From NCBI RefSeq assembly GCF_003044445.1, contig NZ_POWX01000022.1, forward strand, positions 1 to 34,241: DNA of 34,241 bases. Direction: 5' to 3'. Source of the stretch: Neisseria mucosa. Its GTDB lineage: Bacteria > Pseudomonadota > Gammaproteobacteria > Burkholderiales > Neisseriaceae. This document shows, in pieces, positions 7,886 through 15,976 of this stretch. Position 1 is the stretch's first letter; every line of letters starts with the position of its first letter. Below the pieces are notes generated by a model that did no database searches, was not told where the DNA came from, and was given only the letters and a program-made list of their open reading frames with translations. Position numbers and translations under genes: made by a program.

Positions 7886-8031
7886 GGGAAAACTCCATTC
7901 GTTATTAGATAAGGCATTAGGGGGTTTTAAAACATTGGTTTCAAACACTTGAACCCAAAATGCCACGGTTTTTGCCGCCAATCAAAAACTTACTCCGAAG
8001 CGGCAATCGGAGTAAGCCGAGAATTATAACT

Positions 8032-8553
8032 TTATTTTTTCTTCGGTGCAATCATCATCACCATTTGACGGCCTTCCATTTTAGGGAAGGATTCGATTTG
8101 GGCTACTTCCGCCAAATCTTCTTTCACGCGCTCTAAAAGTTGCGCACCGAGTTGCTGGTGAGCCATTTCACGTCCGCGGAAACGAAGTGTTACTTTGACC
8201 TTATCGCCGTCAGCCAAGAAGCGGTTGATGTTGCGCATTTTGATTTGATAATCGCCTTCATCGGTACCCGGACGGAATTTGATTTCCTTAATTTGTACCT
8301 GCTTCTGGTTTTTCTTGGCTTCGTCGCGCTTCTTGGCTTGTTGGTATTTATATTTACCGTAATCCATCAGTTTGCATACAGGCGGCTTGGCAGTAGGGGA
8401 AATCTCTACCAAATCCACATCCTGCTCTTCGGCCATAGCCAAAGCTTCACGAACCGATACGACACCAAGCTGTTCGCCTGACTCACTGATTAAACGCACT
8501 TCTTTGGCGGTAATTTCGCCATTGATTCGTGCTTCGCGTTCTTGAGCGATGAT
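8032..8553 (-). CDS. infC: Translation initiation factor IF-3 with an ATC start
   Basis: IF-3 binds the 30S subunit, prevents premature 50S joining and proofreads the start codon. The 173-residue product has the N-domain (EREARINGEITAKEVRLI), a basic linker (KKRDEAKKNQKQ) and the C-domain (KEIKFRPGTDEGDYQ, TLRFRGREMAHQ, ending APKKK). No ATG exists in the right place: after AGGAG comes TATTC and then two ATC codons, and the conserved N-terminus starts there. I place the start at the first ATC (8551-8553). Rare start codons in infC are the known basis of IF-3 autoregulation, because IF-3 itself discriminates against them. It is 17 bases after thrS. Confidence 0.95.
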   Translation of the reverse strand: MIAQEREARINGEITAKEVRLISESGEQLGVVSVREALAMAEEQDVDLVEISPTAKPPVCKLMDYGKYKYQQAKKRDEAKKNQKQVQIKEIKFRPGTDEGDYQIKMRNINRFLADGDKVKVTLRFRGREMAHQQLGAQLLERVKEDLAEVAQIESFPKMEGRQMVMMIAPKKK

Positions 8554-8570
8554 GAATACTCCTATAAAAA

Positions 8571-10484
8571 TTAATGGTTGACGAGGGCGTCTGCGATTTC
8601 TTGCTGCAGTTGTGCAATGAAATCATCCAAATTCAAAGAACCCAAGTCTTCTGCTTTGCGGCGCACGGCCACTTTGTTTTCCTGCTTCTCTTTATCGCCG
8701 ACAACGATTTGATAAGGGAAGCGGTATTGGCTGTTATCACGGATTTTGTAACCGATTTTTTCGTTACGCAAATCCAGCTCCACACGGAAGCCTGCTGCTT
8801 GCAATTTGGCAGCTACTTCACGGCAGTAATCCGCTTGATTTTCGGTAATATTCATAATCACCATTTGAACCGGCGCCAACCACAACGGGAAAGAACCTGC
8901 ATGGTTTTCAATCAAAATACCGATAAATCGTTCCAAAGAACCCAAAATGGCGCGATGCAACATTACTGGACGGGCGCGATCATTGTTTTCAGTTACATAT
9001 TCTGCATCTAAGCGTTCCGGCAATACAAAGTCCAGTTGCAGCGTACCACACTGCCAAGAACGTCCCAATGCGTCTTTAACGTGATATTCGATTTTAGGTC
9101 CGTAGAACGCGCCTTCACCCGGCAACTCGTCCCATTCCACGCCGCAAGCAGTCAATGCTTCGCGCAGACCTTGTTCTGCCTTATCCCACACGTCGTCTGA
9201 ACCGGCACGCTTCTCAGGACGCAGTGAAAGTTTGACGGATACATCATGGAAACCGAATTGCTTGTAAATACGAACCAGCAATTCATTGAATGCGCGCGCT
9301 TCGCTAACAATTTGATCTTCTGTGCAGAAAATATGTGCGTCGTCTTGCACAAACCCGCGAACACGCATCAGTCCATGCAGTGCACCACTCGGCTCGTTGC
9401 GATGGCAAGAACCAAATTCAGCCAAACGCATCGGCAAATCACGGTACGAGCGCAAGCCGTTATTGAAAATTTGGACATGTCCCGGGCAGTTCATCGGTTT
9501 AACCGCGTATTCGCGCTTTTCCGAACTGGTTACGAACATATTGTCTTTGTAGTTATCCCAATGACCGGATTTTTCCCAAAAGGTTTTATCCATGATTTGG
9601 GGGGTTTTGACTTCTTTGTAACCGGCGGCATTCAGTTCTTTACGCATATGCTGCTCAATAGTTTGCCACAAAGCCCAACCTTTGGGATGCCAAAACACCA
9701 TTCCCGGCGCTTCGTCTTGCAAGTGGAACAAAGCCAGTTGTTTGCCCAATTTGCGGTGGTCGCGTTTTTCTGCTTCTTCGATACGCTGGATATAGGCTTT
9801 TAATTCATCTTTTGTCGCCCAAGCCGTACCGTAAATACGTTGCAGCATTTCATTATTGCTGTCGCCACGCCAGTATGCACCTGCCAGTTTGGTTAACTTG
9901 AAGTTTTTCAGGAAACGGGTGTTCGGAACGTGCGGACCGCGGCACATATCGACATATTCCTGATGATGATACATACCCATTGCTTCAACTTCGGGCATAT
10001 CTTCAATCAGGCGCAGCTTGTATTCTTCGCCGCGATCTTGGAAAATTTTGATGGTTTCGGCGCGCGGAGTCATGATTTTGATTACATCATAATCTTGTGC
10101 AATCAATTCTTTCATGCGCGCTTCGATAGCGGCAACATCCTCAGGCGTAAACGGTTTTTCCGTAGCAATATCGTAATAAAAGCCCTCTTCAATGACGGGG
10201 CCGATAACCATTTTTGCATTAGGATAGAGCTGCTTGACTGCATGGCCGACAAGGTGGGCGCAAGAGTGGCGGATAATTTCAACGCCTTCTTGATCTTTCG
10301 GGGTAATGATTTGGACGGTTGAATCTTTGGTAATCGGATCGCACGCATCGACCAATTTGCCGTTTACCTTACCCGCCACTGTCGCCTTTGCCAAACCTGC
10401 TCCGATAGACGCGGCAATCTGTGCCACGGTAACGGGCGATTCGTACTGGCGGACTGAGCCGTCCGGCAAGGTAATGTTCAACAT
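8571..10484 (-). CDS. thrS: Threonine-tRNA ligase
   Basis: A 637-residue class II synthetase charging tRNA(Thr). It has an N-terminal TGS domain (residues 1-60), then the editing domain with HxxxH (HSCAHLVGHAV) that removes Ser from Ser-tRNA(Thr). The catalytic core has the zinc-binding Cys in MNCPGHVQIF plus RxAEFGSCHRNEPSGAL, and motif 3 is PVMLHRAILGSLERF. A C-terminal anticodon-binding domain completes it. The start is the ATG at 10484 with GGAG upstream; a TTG one codon earlier is not needed. First gene of the infC-rpmI-rplT operon. tRNA-Val lies just upstream in the same direction with a terminator between them. Confidence 0.98.
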   Translation of the reverse strand: MLNITLPDGSVRQYESPVTVAQIAASIGAGLAKATVAGKVNGKLVDACDPITKDSTVQIITPKDQEGVEIIRHSCAHLVGHAVKQLYPNAKMVIGPVIEEGFYYDIATEKPFTPEDVAAIEARMKELIAQDYDVIKIMTPRAETIKIFQDRGEEYKLRLIEDMPEVEAMGMYHHQEYVDMCRGPHVPNTRFLKNFKLTKLAGAYWRGDSNNEMLQRIYGTAWATKDELKAYIQRIEEAEKRDHRKLGKQLALFHLQDEAPGMVFWHPKGWALWQTIEQHMRKELNAAGYKEVKTPQIMDKTFWEKSGHWDNYKDNMFVTSSEKREYAVKPMNCPGHVQIFNNGLRSYRDLPMRLAEFGSCHRNEPSGALHGLMRVRGFVQDDAHIFCTEDQIVSEARAFNELLVRIYKQFGFHDVSVKLSLRPEKRAGSDDVWDKAEQGLREALTACGVEWDELPGEGAFYGPKIEYHVKDALGRSWQCGTLQLDFVLPERLDAEYVTENNDRARPVMLHRAILGSLERFIGILIENHAGSFPLWLAPVQMVIMNITENQADYCREVAAKLQAAGFRVELDLRNEKIGYKIRDNSQYRFPYQIVVGDKEKQENKVAVRRKAEDLGSLNLDDFIAQLQQEIADALVNH

Positions 10485-10511
10485 CAAAAAAGCTCCAAAA
10501 CATTAAAAAAT

Positions 10512-10529
10512 AACGGCATAAATGCCGTT
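10512..10529 (-). terminator. Terminator after tRNA-Val
   Basis: On the minus strand AACGGCA-TTTA-TGCCGTT is followed by ATTTTTTAATG, a short strong hairpin with a T run. It lies about 10 bases after the CCA end of tRNA-Val and ahead of thrS. It could also act as a leader attenuator for thrS. Confidence 0.8.
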
Positions 10530-10538
10530 TGAGAAATT

Positions 10539-10615
10539 TGGTAGGCACGATTGGATTCGAACCAACGACCCCCACCATGTCAAGGTGGTGCTCTAACCAA
10601 CTGAGCTACGTGCCT
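10539..10615 (-). tRNA. tRNA-Val (anticodon GAC)
   Basis: A 77-base cloverleaf with encoded CCA. The acceptor arms AGGCACG and CGTGCCT pair. The D arm is GCTC...GAGC, the anticodon arm CCACC-TTGACAT-GGTGG has GAC as anticodon, and the T arm GTTGG-TTCGAAT-CCAAT contains the standard TTCGA. It is transcribed towards thrS. Confidence 0.96.
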
Positions 10616-10873
10616 GTTTAATAGGGTTCGGATTATAGACGATACTTTGACGCGATGGCAAGCATGAAAATGAGGTTTCAGACGACATTATCGGAACATT
10701 GTGATTTTTTTGAAACATTTTCAACAGTGAACATCCCGACAAGAATAAGGTCGTCTGAAATATTCAAACACCGCTATTGCGATGAAAATCCTTTATAATC
10801 CCGTTTTTTTTACCTCAATCGTTTGACTGCACGGCGGCTTCGCATGCCGTTTTCGACATTATAGATACAACCT
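10616..10873. other. Intergenic region between tRNA-Val and tgt
   Basis: This divergent spacer contains an exact DUS (10748-10759), an imperfect DUS (TTCAGACGACAT near 10677) and a TATAAT (10794-10799) suitable as the -10 of tgt, with no clear -35. No coding region is visible. Confidence 0.5.
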
Positions 10874-11989
10874 ATGCTCAAATTTACCTTACACAAAAAA
10901 GACGGTCATGCCCGACGCGGCACGCTGGAACTGAACCACGGTAAAATCGAAACACCCGTATTTATGCCGGTCGGCACTTACGGCTCGGTTAAGGCAATGA
11001 ATCCGCAAAACCTGCACGACATCAAGGCACAAATTATTTTGGGCAACACTTACCATTTATGGCTGCGCCCCGGTTTGGAAGTTATCGAACAATTCGGCGG
11101 TCTACACGAATTTATCGGCTGGAACAAACCCATTCTGACCGACTCAGGCGGTTTTCAGGTTTTCTCGCTCTCCGATATGCGCAAACTCACCGAAGAAGGC
11201 TGCACCTTCCAAAGCCCGATTAACGGCGACAGACTCTTCCTCTCGCCCGAAATCTCCATGAAAATCCAAACCGTGCTCAATTCCGATATCGTAATGCAGT
11301 TGGACGAATGCACACCGGGCGAAGCAACGCACGAGCAGGCGCAAAAATCCCTGCAAATGAGCCTGCGTTGGGCAGAACGCAGCAAAAAAGCCTTTGAAGA
11401 TTTGAAGAACCCCAATGCCCTATTCGGCATTGTGCAAGGCGCGATGTATGAAGATTTGCGCGAAGAATCACTGCGCGGCTTGGAACAATTCGACTTTCCC
11501 GGTCTTGCTATCGGCGGACTGTCCGTCGGCGAACCCAAACCCGAAATGTATCGCATGCTGCGCGCCGTCGGACCGATGTTGCCCGAACACAAACCGCATT
11601 ACCTGATGGGCGTCGGCACGCCGGAAGACTTGGTGTACGGCGTAGCGCACGGCGTGGACATGTTCGACTGCGTCATGCCGACCCGCAATGCACGCAACGG
11701 CTGGCTGTTCACCCGTTTCGGCGATTTGAAAATCAAAAACGCCAAACACAAGCTCGACAAACGCCCGATAGACGAAAGCTGCACCTGCTACGCCTGCCAA
11801 AACTTCAGCCGCGCCTACCTGCACCATCTGCACCGCACCGGCGAAATCTTGGGCGCGCAACTCAACACCATCCATAACCTACATTTCTATCAAGTCATCA
11901 TGGCGGAAATGCGCGAAGCCATCGAGCAAGGAAAATTTGCCGACTGGCAGGCGCAATTCCATGAAAACCGCGCCCGCGGAGTGGATTGA
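10874..11989 (+). CDS. tgt: tRNA-guanine transglycosylase
   Basis: A 371-residue enzyme that exchanges guanine-34 of tRNAs with GUN anticodons for preQ1, a step in queuosine synthesis. It is a TIM-barrel. Visible key parts are the catalytic Asp in TDSGGFQVFS, the GGLSVGEPK loop, the second active-site Asp in FDCVMPTRNARNG, and the zinc site CTCYACQ with a downstream His (YLHHLHRTGE). Length is typical. It stands alone with a TATAAT ahead and a DUS inverted repeat behind. No queA or yajC is next to it in this window. Confidence 0.97.
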   Translation: MLKFTLHKKDGHARRGTLELNHGKIETPVFMPVGTYGSVKAMNPQNLHDIKAQIILGNTYHLWLRPGLEVIEQFGGLHEFIGWNKPILTDSGGFQVFSLSDMRKLTEEGCTFQSPINGDRLFLSPEISMKIQTVLNSDIVMQLDECTPGEATHEQAQKSLQMSLRWAERSKKAFEDLKNPNALFGIVQGAMYEDLREESLRGLEQFDFPGLAIGGLSVGEPKPEMYRMLRAVGPMLPEHKPHYLMGVGTPEDLVYGVAHGVDMFDCVMPTRNARNGWLFTRFGDLKIKNAKHKLDKRPIDESCTCYACQNFSRAYLHHLHRTGEILGAQLNTIHNLHFYQVIMAEMREAIEQGKFADWQAQFHENRARGVD

Positions 11990-12008
11990 GATTGAACCAT
12001 GATTATCG

Positions 12009-12060
12009 AGGTCGTCTGAAAACATTTATCTTTATTGACCCTTTGCTTTTCAGACGACCT
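12009..12060. terminator. DUS inverted repeat after tgt
   Basis: Two exact DUS copies in opposite orientation (12009-12020 and 12049-12060), followed by TTTT. They can pair as a stem with a 28-base loop, an arrangement commonly used in Neisseria as a terminator. Confidence 0.65.
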
Positions 12061-12071
12061 TTTGTACAAAA

Positions 12072-12141
12072 TATAGTAGATTAAATTTAAACCAGTACGG
12101 CGTTGCCTCGCCTTGTCCTGATTTAAATTTAATCCACTATA
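12072..12141. repeat. Short Correia-type element (70 bp)
   Basis: Inverted termini TATAGTAGATTAAATTTAAA and TTTAAATTTAATCCACTATA enclose CCAGTACGGCGTTGCCTCGCCTTGTCCTGA-type core. Compared with the 107-base copy at 21163 most of the internal sequence is missing. It ends 25 bases before the hemH start, so it lies in the hemH leader and could supply a promoter or an RNase III site. Confidence 0.88.
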
Positions 12142-12166
12142 TCATTCAATATTAAAGAAAGAAACC

Positions 12167-13177
12167 ATGCCCCGTTTCCTGCCAGAGCCTCCCCTCCCGT
12201 ACACCGACCAAACCCGTACCGCCGTCCTACTGCTTAACCTCGGCACACCGGATGCTCCGACCGCGCAAGCCGTCAAACCTTACCTGAGCGACTTTTTATC
12301 CGACCAACGCGTGGTAGAACTGCCGAAGCTGTTGTGGCAACCGATCTTGCGTGGCCTGATACTGACGCTGCGCCCGAAAAAAAGTGCGCATGCCTATGAA
12401 AAAATCTGGTTTAAAGAAGGCTCGCCCTTATTAGTTTATACCGCACGCCAAGCCGAAGCCTTGGGCAAACTACTGCCGGATGTAACCGTCCGCTACGCCA
12501 TGACTTACGGCAACCCGGGCGTTGGCGACGTCTTGGCGGAATTGAAATCGCAAGGCATCGGTAATCTTTTGGTGGTACCGCTTTATCCGCAATATGCGGC
12601 ATCAAGCACAGGCGCGGCTTTGGATAAAGTGTTCTTGCAATTACTGCGCCAGCGCAACCAACTCAGCATACGCACAATATCCCGTTTCTACGATGATGCA
12701 GGCTATATCGAAGCCATGAAAAAGCAGATTCAGGCATATTGGGCGGAACACGGGCGCGGCGAAAAACTGATGCTGAGTTTTCACGGCATACCGCAGAAAC
12801 AGTACGACGAGGGCGACCCTTATCCCGACGAATGCCGCCATACCGCCAAACTGCTTGCCGAAGCCTTGGGACTGACTGAGCAGGAATATATCGTCTCCTT
12901 CCAAAGCCAGTTCGGCAAGGCGAAATGGGTTAAACCGAGTACGCAGGTTCTGTTTGACGAACTGCCGAAACAAGGCATAACGAAATTGGACGTTTTCTGT
13001 CCGGGCTTCATGGCAGACTGCTTGGAAACGATGGAAGAAATCGCTTTGATGGGGCGCGAACAATTTCACGCCGCCGGCGGTAAAGAATACCGCTATATCC
13101 CCTGCCTGAACGACGGCGCAGAATGGATAGGCGCGCTGGCAGATTTGGTGCGGCGCAATTTGCGCGGATGGGTTTGA
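12167..13177 (+). CDS. hemH: Ferrochelatase
   Basis: A 336-residue enzyme that inserts ferrous iron into protoporphyrin IX, the last step of haem synthesis, at the inner face of the membrane. Visible are the N-terminal VLLLNLGTPDAPT, the substrate loop LSDQRVVELPK, VVPLYPQYAASSTG, the catalytic His in LSFHGIP, and the C-terminal FCPGFMADCLETMEEI with the conserved Glu. The start has AAAGAAAG upstream and follows a short Correia element. The next gene is a c-type cytochrome, a haem protein, so the pairing is functionally sensible although a DUS hairpin separates them. Confidence 0.97.
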   Translation: MPRFLPEPPLPYTDQTRTAVLLLNLGTPDAPTAQAVKPYLSDFLSDQRVVELPKLLWQPILRGLILTLRPKKSAHAYEKIWFKEGSPLLVYTARQAEALGKLLPDVTVRYAMTYGNPGVGDVLAELKSQGIGNLLVVPLYPQYAASSTGAALDKVFLQLLRQRNQLSIRTISRFYDDAGYIEAMKKQIQAYWAEHGRGEKLMLSFHGIPQKQYDEGDPYPDECRHTAKLLAEALGLTEQEYIVSFQSQFGKAKWVKPSTQVLFDELPKQGITKLDVFCPGFMADCLETMEEIALMGREQFHAAGGKEYRYIPCLNDGAEWIGALADLVRRNLRGWV

Positions 13178-13208
13178 AGTACCCCTCCGTTTGTTTGACT
13201 TAAATCTA

Positions 13209-13252
13209 AGGTCGTCTGAAAAGCTTCGGCAGGATAGGTTTTCAGACGACCT
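13209..13252. terminator. DUS hairpin terminator after hemH
   Basis: AAGGTCGTCTGAAAA and TTTTCAGACGACCTT form a perfect long stem around a 16-base loop, followed by TATT. Both DUS copies are exact (13209-13220, 13241-13252). Confidence 0.8.
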
Positions 13253-13315
13253 TTATTGTATGATTGCCCAATTCCTTTAAAACAAAAACATCCCGACCAT
13301 CTGCAAGGACAAACC

Positions 13316-13714
13316 ATGAAAACCATCCACATCCTGACACTTGCCGCACTCTCCTGCTTTTCCGCCTCAACCTTCGCCGCCGATGCCGCACAGATGGCGC
13401 AAGGGCAGAAAATTTACGAAACCAACTGCGCCGCCTGCCACGGTAAAAAAGGCGAAGGCAGAGGCGCAATGTTCCCGCCCCTGTTCCGTTCCGACTACAT
13501 CATGAAAAAACCGCAGGTACTGTTGAACAGCATGCTCAAAGGCATCAACGGTCCGATCAAGGTTAACGGCAAACCCTACAACGGCTTCATGCCCGCAACA
13601 GCCATCAACGAAGCGGACGTAGCAGCAGTTTCGACCTACATTATGAATGCATTTGATAACGGCGGCGGCACCATCACCGAAAAAGATGTGAAAGCGGCAA
13701 AAGGCAAAAAATAA
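13316..13714 (+). CDS. Periplasmic class I cytochrome c
   Basis: A 132-residue exported electron carrier. A signal peptide (residues 1-21, cleaved around TFA-AD) precedes a mono-haem domain with CAACH at 38-42 and a likely axial Met in NGFMPATAINEADV. A C-terminal lysine-rich tail follows. It should act in the periplasm between the bc1 complex and a terminal oxidase or nitrite reductase, but the exact partner cannot be told from sequence alone. The start follows AAGGA by six bases. DUS hairpins on both sides make it a single-gene unit. Confidence 0.88.
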   Translation: MKTIHILTLAALSCFSASTFAADAAQMAQGQKIYETNCAACHGKKGEGRGAMFPPLFRSDYIMKKPQVLLNSMLKGINGPIKVNGKPYNGFMPATAINEADVAAVSTYIMNAFDNGGGTITEKDVKAAKGKK

Positions 13715-13730
13715 CCGCTCCCGCAATCAA

Positions 13731-13764
13731 GAGGTCGTCTGAAACCATGCTTTCAGACGACCTC
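13731..13764. terminator. DUS hairpin terminator after cytochrome c
   Basis: GAGGTCGTCTGAAA and TTTCAGACGACCTC form a perfect 14-base stem with a 6-base loop. A TATAAT (13768-13773), a possible -10 for prmB, follows immediately. Confidence 0.85.
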
Positions 13765-13846
13765 TGTTATAATCGCTCCGCTTTGCAACAAATGACTTCC
13801 CGATTCTGCCGCCCGAAGGACGGTGCTCCGACCATTAAGGATTTTG

Positions 13847-14752
13847 ATGAATATGTTTACCCAAGCAGCCCAAGAATTGACCTCCGTCCGCGACATCCTG
13901 CGTTTCGCCGTCAGCCGTTTCAACGATGCCGGTTTGTTTTTCGGGCACGGCTCGGACAACGCACACGACGAAGCGGCCTACCTCATCCTACACACCCTCA
14001 ACCTGCCGCTGGACACGCTGGAACCTTACCTCGACGCCAAGCTGCTGCAAAGCGAGAAAGAAGAAGTATTGGCAGTGCTGGAACGCCGCGCAGTCGAACA
14101 CATCCCCGCAGCCTACCTCACCCATCAGGCATGGCAAGGTGATTTCGATTTTTATGTTGACGAACGCGTCATCGTACCGCGCTCGTTTATTTACGAACTG
14201 CTCGGCGACAACCTTACCCCTTGGATAGAACACCCCGAATTGGTTCACCGCGCATTGGACTTATGTACCGGCAGCGGCTGCCTCGCCATCCAAATAGCAC
14301 ACCACTACCCCGCCGCTGAAATTGACGCTGTCGATTTGAGTTTGGATGCGCTGGAAGTAGCCGCCATCAACGTTGAAGATTATGGTTTGGAAGAGCGCAT
14401 CAACCTGATTCACACCGATTTGTTCGAAGGCTTGGAAGGTACATACGACCTGATTGTTTCCAACCCACCCTACGTCGATGCCGAATCGGTCGATATGTTA
14501 CCCGACGAATACCTGCACGAACCCGAACTCGCCTTGGGCAGCGGCGAAGACGGTTTGGACGCCACCCGCCAAATCCTGCTGCACGCCGCCAAATACCTGA
14601 ACCCTAAAGGCGTACTGCTGGTCGAAATCGGACACAACCGCGACGTATTGGAAGCCGCCTATCCCGAGCTGCCGTTCACTTGGTTGGAAACCAGCGGCGG
14701 CGACGGATTCGTATTCTTGCTGACCCGCGAGCAGTTATTGGGCGAATACTAA
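13847..14752 (+). CDS. prmB: Ribosomal protein L3 glutamine methyltransferase
   Basis: A 301-residue SAM-dependent enzyme that N5-methylates a glutamine of ribosomal protein L3. The N-terminal ~100 residues are helical (substrate binding). The Rossmann methyltransferase domain has motif I LDLCTGSGCLAIQIA and the catalytic SNPPYVDAESV, where NPPY binds the target glutamine. The segment LPDEYLHEPELALGSGEDGLD supports PrmB over its relative PrmC. I chose the ATG at 13847 (MNMFTQAAQEL) because AAGG lies eight bases upstream; the ATG two codons later is also possible. Its stop codon directly abuts the left direct repeat of cassette 1. Confidence 0.93.
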   Translation: MNMFTQAAQELTSVRDILRFAVSRFNDAGLFFGHGSDNAHDEAAYLILHTLNLPLDTLEPYLDAKLLQSEKEEVLAVLERRAVEHIPAAYLTHQAWQGDFDFYVDERVIVPRSFIYELLGDNLTPWIEHPELVHRALDLCTGSGCLAIQIAHHYPAAEIDAVDLSLDALEVAAINVEDYGLEERINLIHTDLFEGLEGTYDLIVSNPPYVDAESVDMLPDEYLHEPELALGSGEDGLDATRQILLHAAKYLNPKGVLLVEIGHNRDVLEAAYPELPFTWLETSGGDGFVFLLTREQLLGEY

Positions 14753-14784
14753 CCCGTTCTTTTTCAAGCAGCATTAATATAAAA

Positions 14785-14812
14785 AGGTCGTCTGAAAACT
14801 TTCAGACGACCT
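14785..14812. terminator. DUS hairpin between prmB and the ybdD copy
   Basis: AAAGGTCGTCTGAAA and TTTCAGACGACCTTTT with a very short loop, followed by T residues. It serves converging transcripts from prmB and from the minus-strand ybdD copy. Confidence 0.85.
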
Positions 14813-14832
14813 TTTTTCAACCATTCAAGCGA

Positions 14833-15027
14833 TTAACAACATCTTCCGCCGTTTGCACCGCAGCGGCGTTTGCGGCAGTAGTCTTGAAATTGTAGCTCGG
14901 TCATGACGGGGGCGTTGGGATTATGTTTGCGTTGTTGAGCAACGTAGTTTTCATAATCTGGTACGCCTGCCATGAGGTTGGCGGTAAGTTTGGCGGTTTT
15001 CCACCAAGCGGAGAGTTTACGCTTCAC
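14833..15027 (-). CDS. Second copy of the YbdD/YjiX-family protein
   Basis: A 64-residue protein nearly identical to the one at 16142-16336 (Ser instead of Ala at residue 6). It has the family pattern WWKTAKLTANLMAGVPDYENYV and a Cys-rich tail CRKRRCGANGGRCC. YbdD/YjiX proteins normally accompany CstA-type transporters. This copy has no full cstA partner; its upstream neighbour is a short reading frame ending in TGA that overlaps its GTG start (GTGA). It lies in the left direct repeat of cassette 1 and may be translated from the cassette's transcript. The open frame suggests it is still functional. Confidence 0.8.
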   Translation of the reverse strand: MKRKLSAWWKTAKLTANLMAGVPDYENYVAQQRKHNPNAPVMTELQFQDYCRKRRCGANGGRCC

Positions 15028-15122
15028 CTTGGGCCTCCGGTTATTTGCCGTATATTGTCAATCTCCTTTTTAGGCATGCCCATACGGATAAAATGCTGCC
15101 GGATTTGTGCTGTTGTAGCCAT
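15024..15122 (-). pseudogene. Truncated 32-codon reading frame at the cassette 1 border
   Basis: An ATG with AAAGGG upstream opens a frame reading MATTAQIRQHFIRMGMPKKE. It runs into the cstA-tail remnant in the wrong frame and stops at a TGA that overlaps the GTG of the ybdD copy. It begins 23 bases after the stop of the cassette gene. I read it as the 5' end of a gene that once followed the cassette gene, cut off at the repeat junction. I do not recognise the family. Whether the fused peptide is made is unknown. Confidence 0.45.
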
Positions 15123-15145
15123 GTTATATCCCTTTTAGTTCAATA

Positions 15146-15892
15146 CTATCTAATAAGAAAGATGCTGGAAATATCATTAATGCATTTGTCTGTTGGATGC
15201 TGAAATAATATTCCTGCGCCTTTCTCCTCCCTTATAATCAAATGTCTATCACTCCCGATCAAACGGTTGTCTTCATCTACTGCTACTTGATTTACTACCG
15301 TATACCTGGGGAAATTCTTTCTTGTTCCGTCGTTAAAGCATACGCTGACCGGGCTTAGGATATGAGATGAAACATAGGGTTTCGGCAAATCCTCGGGATA
15401 ACGGTTGTCAGGAAACAATGAACGGTATCGTTTTATATAAACAGGCGTTGCTTCGATTTCTAAAAAAGTGCTGCCGTCGTAGTCGGTCTGATGCACTACC
15501 GTAAAGCCGTCGGTCGGCCGTTTTAGCTTACGCCGCCTGTGTTTGAGCCATTTCTGCCGCTCTGCCTTGTCTTTCCATCTGAGTACCGCCTGTTTTTCTC
15601 CGTCAGGCCGCAAACGGCCGGAAAGCCGCACATAGCGCCGGTACACGGGAATCTGCCACTTTTTCGCTAAATCTTCAGGCGGCATATCAAGCAAACAGGC
15701 ACTATGCAGCGTGCCTGCCATCTGCCTGAACAAACTCTCGAAGCTATTTACAGGATAAAGCTGCTCGCAGCCCGTTGCGTCATCCGCATATGCTTGAGAA
15801 ACAGAGACCGTCTGAATGCCGCTATCGGCATGAGACAAAATGGGCAGCAACATGGCCGGCCACAGCAAAGCAGCTAAAAATTTCACACCCAT
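15146..15892 (-). CDS. Exported protein of unknown function, cassette 1 copy
   Basis: A 248-residue protein I do not recognise. The N-terminus is a signal peptide (MGVKFLAALLWPAMLLPILS, cleavage near SHA-DS). The mature part has GCEQLYPVNSFESLFRQMAG, a Cys in SACLLDMPPEDLAKKW, a very basic segment KWLKHRRRKLKRPTDGFTVV and TFLEIEATP. The first 170 residues are almost identical to the protein at 26235-26984. After NRYPEDLP the two differ, although both keep a P-x-x-C or P-x-x-x-C early and a Cys near the end. The longer frame upstream runs through the palindromic repeat and is not the real start. Export and a conserved-plus-variable layout suggest surface or periplasmic interaction under diversifying pressure (inference). 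Confidence 0.75.
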   Translation of the reverse strand: MGVKFLAALLWPAMLLPILSHADSGIQTVSVSQAYADDATGCEQLYPVNSFESLFRQMAGTLHSACLLDMPPEDLAKKWQIPVYRRYVRLSGRLRPDGEKQAVLRWKDKAERQKWLKHRRRKLKRPTDGFTVVHQTDYDGSTFLEIEATPVYIKRYRSLFPDNRYPEDLPKPYVSSHILSPVSVCFNDGTRKNFPRYTVVNQVAVDEDNRLIGSDRHLIIREEKGAGILFQHPTDKCINDISSIFLIR

Positions 15893-15976
15893 CTCGTTCT
15901 TGATAAAAATTATTAATTGCATTGATATTATTCCCAATATTTTTTCACTGCAAGCACATTTACACGCTAATTGTTT

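Larger units (their letters stand above)
14753..15051. repeat. Left direct repeat of cassette 1 (terminator, ybdD copy, end of cstA)
   Basis: About 96% identical by eye to 16061-16360 and in the same orientation. It starts at the base after the prmB stop and ends at GCCGT. It contains the DUS hairpin terminator, a whole ybdD copy and about 25 bases corresponding to the 3' end of cstA. The ~11 differences show that it is not a brand-new duplication. Confidence 0.92.
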
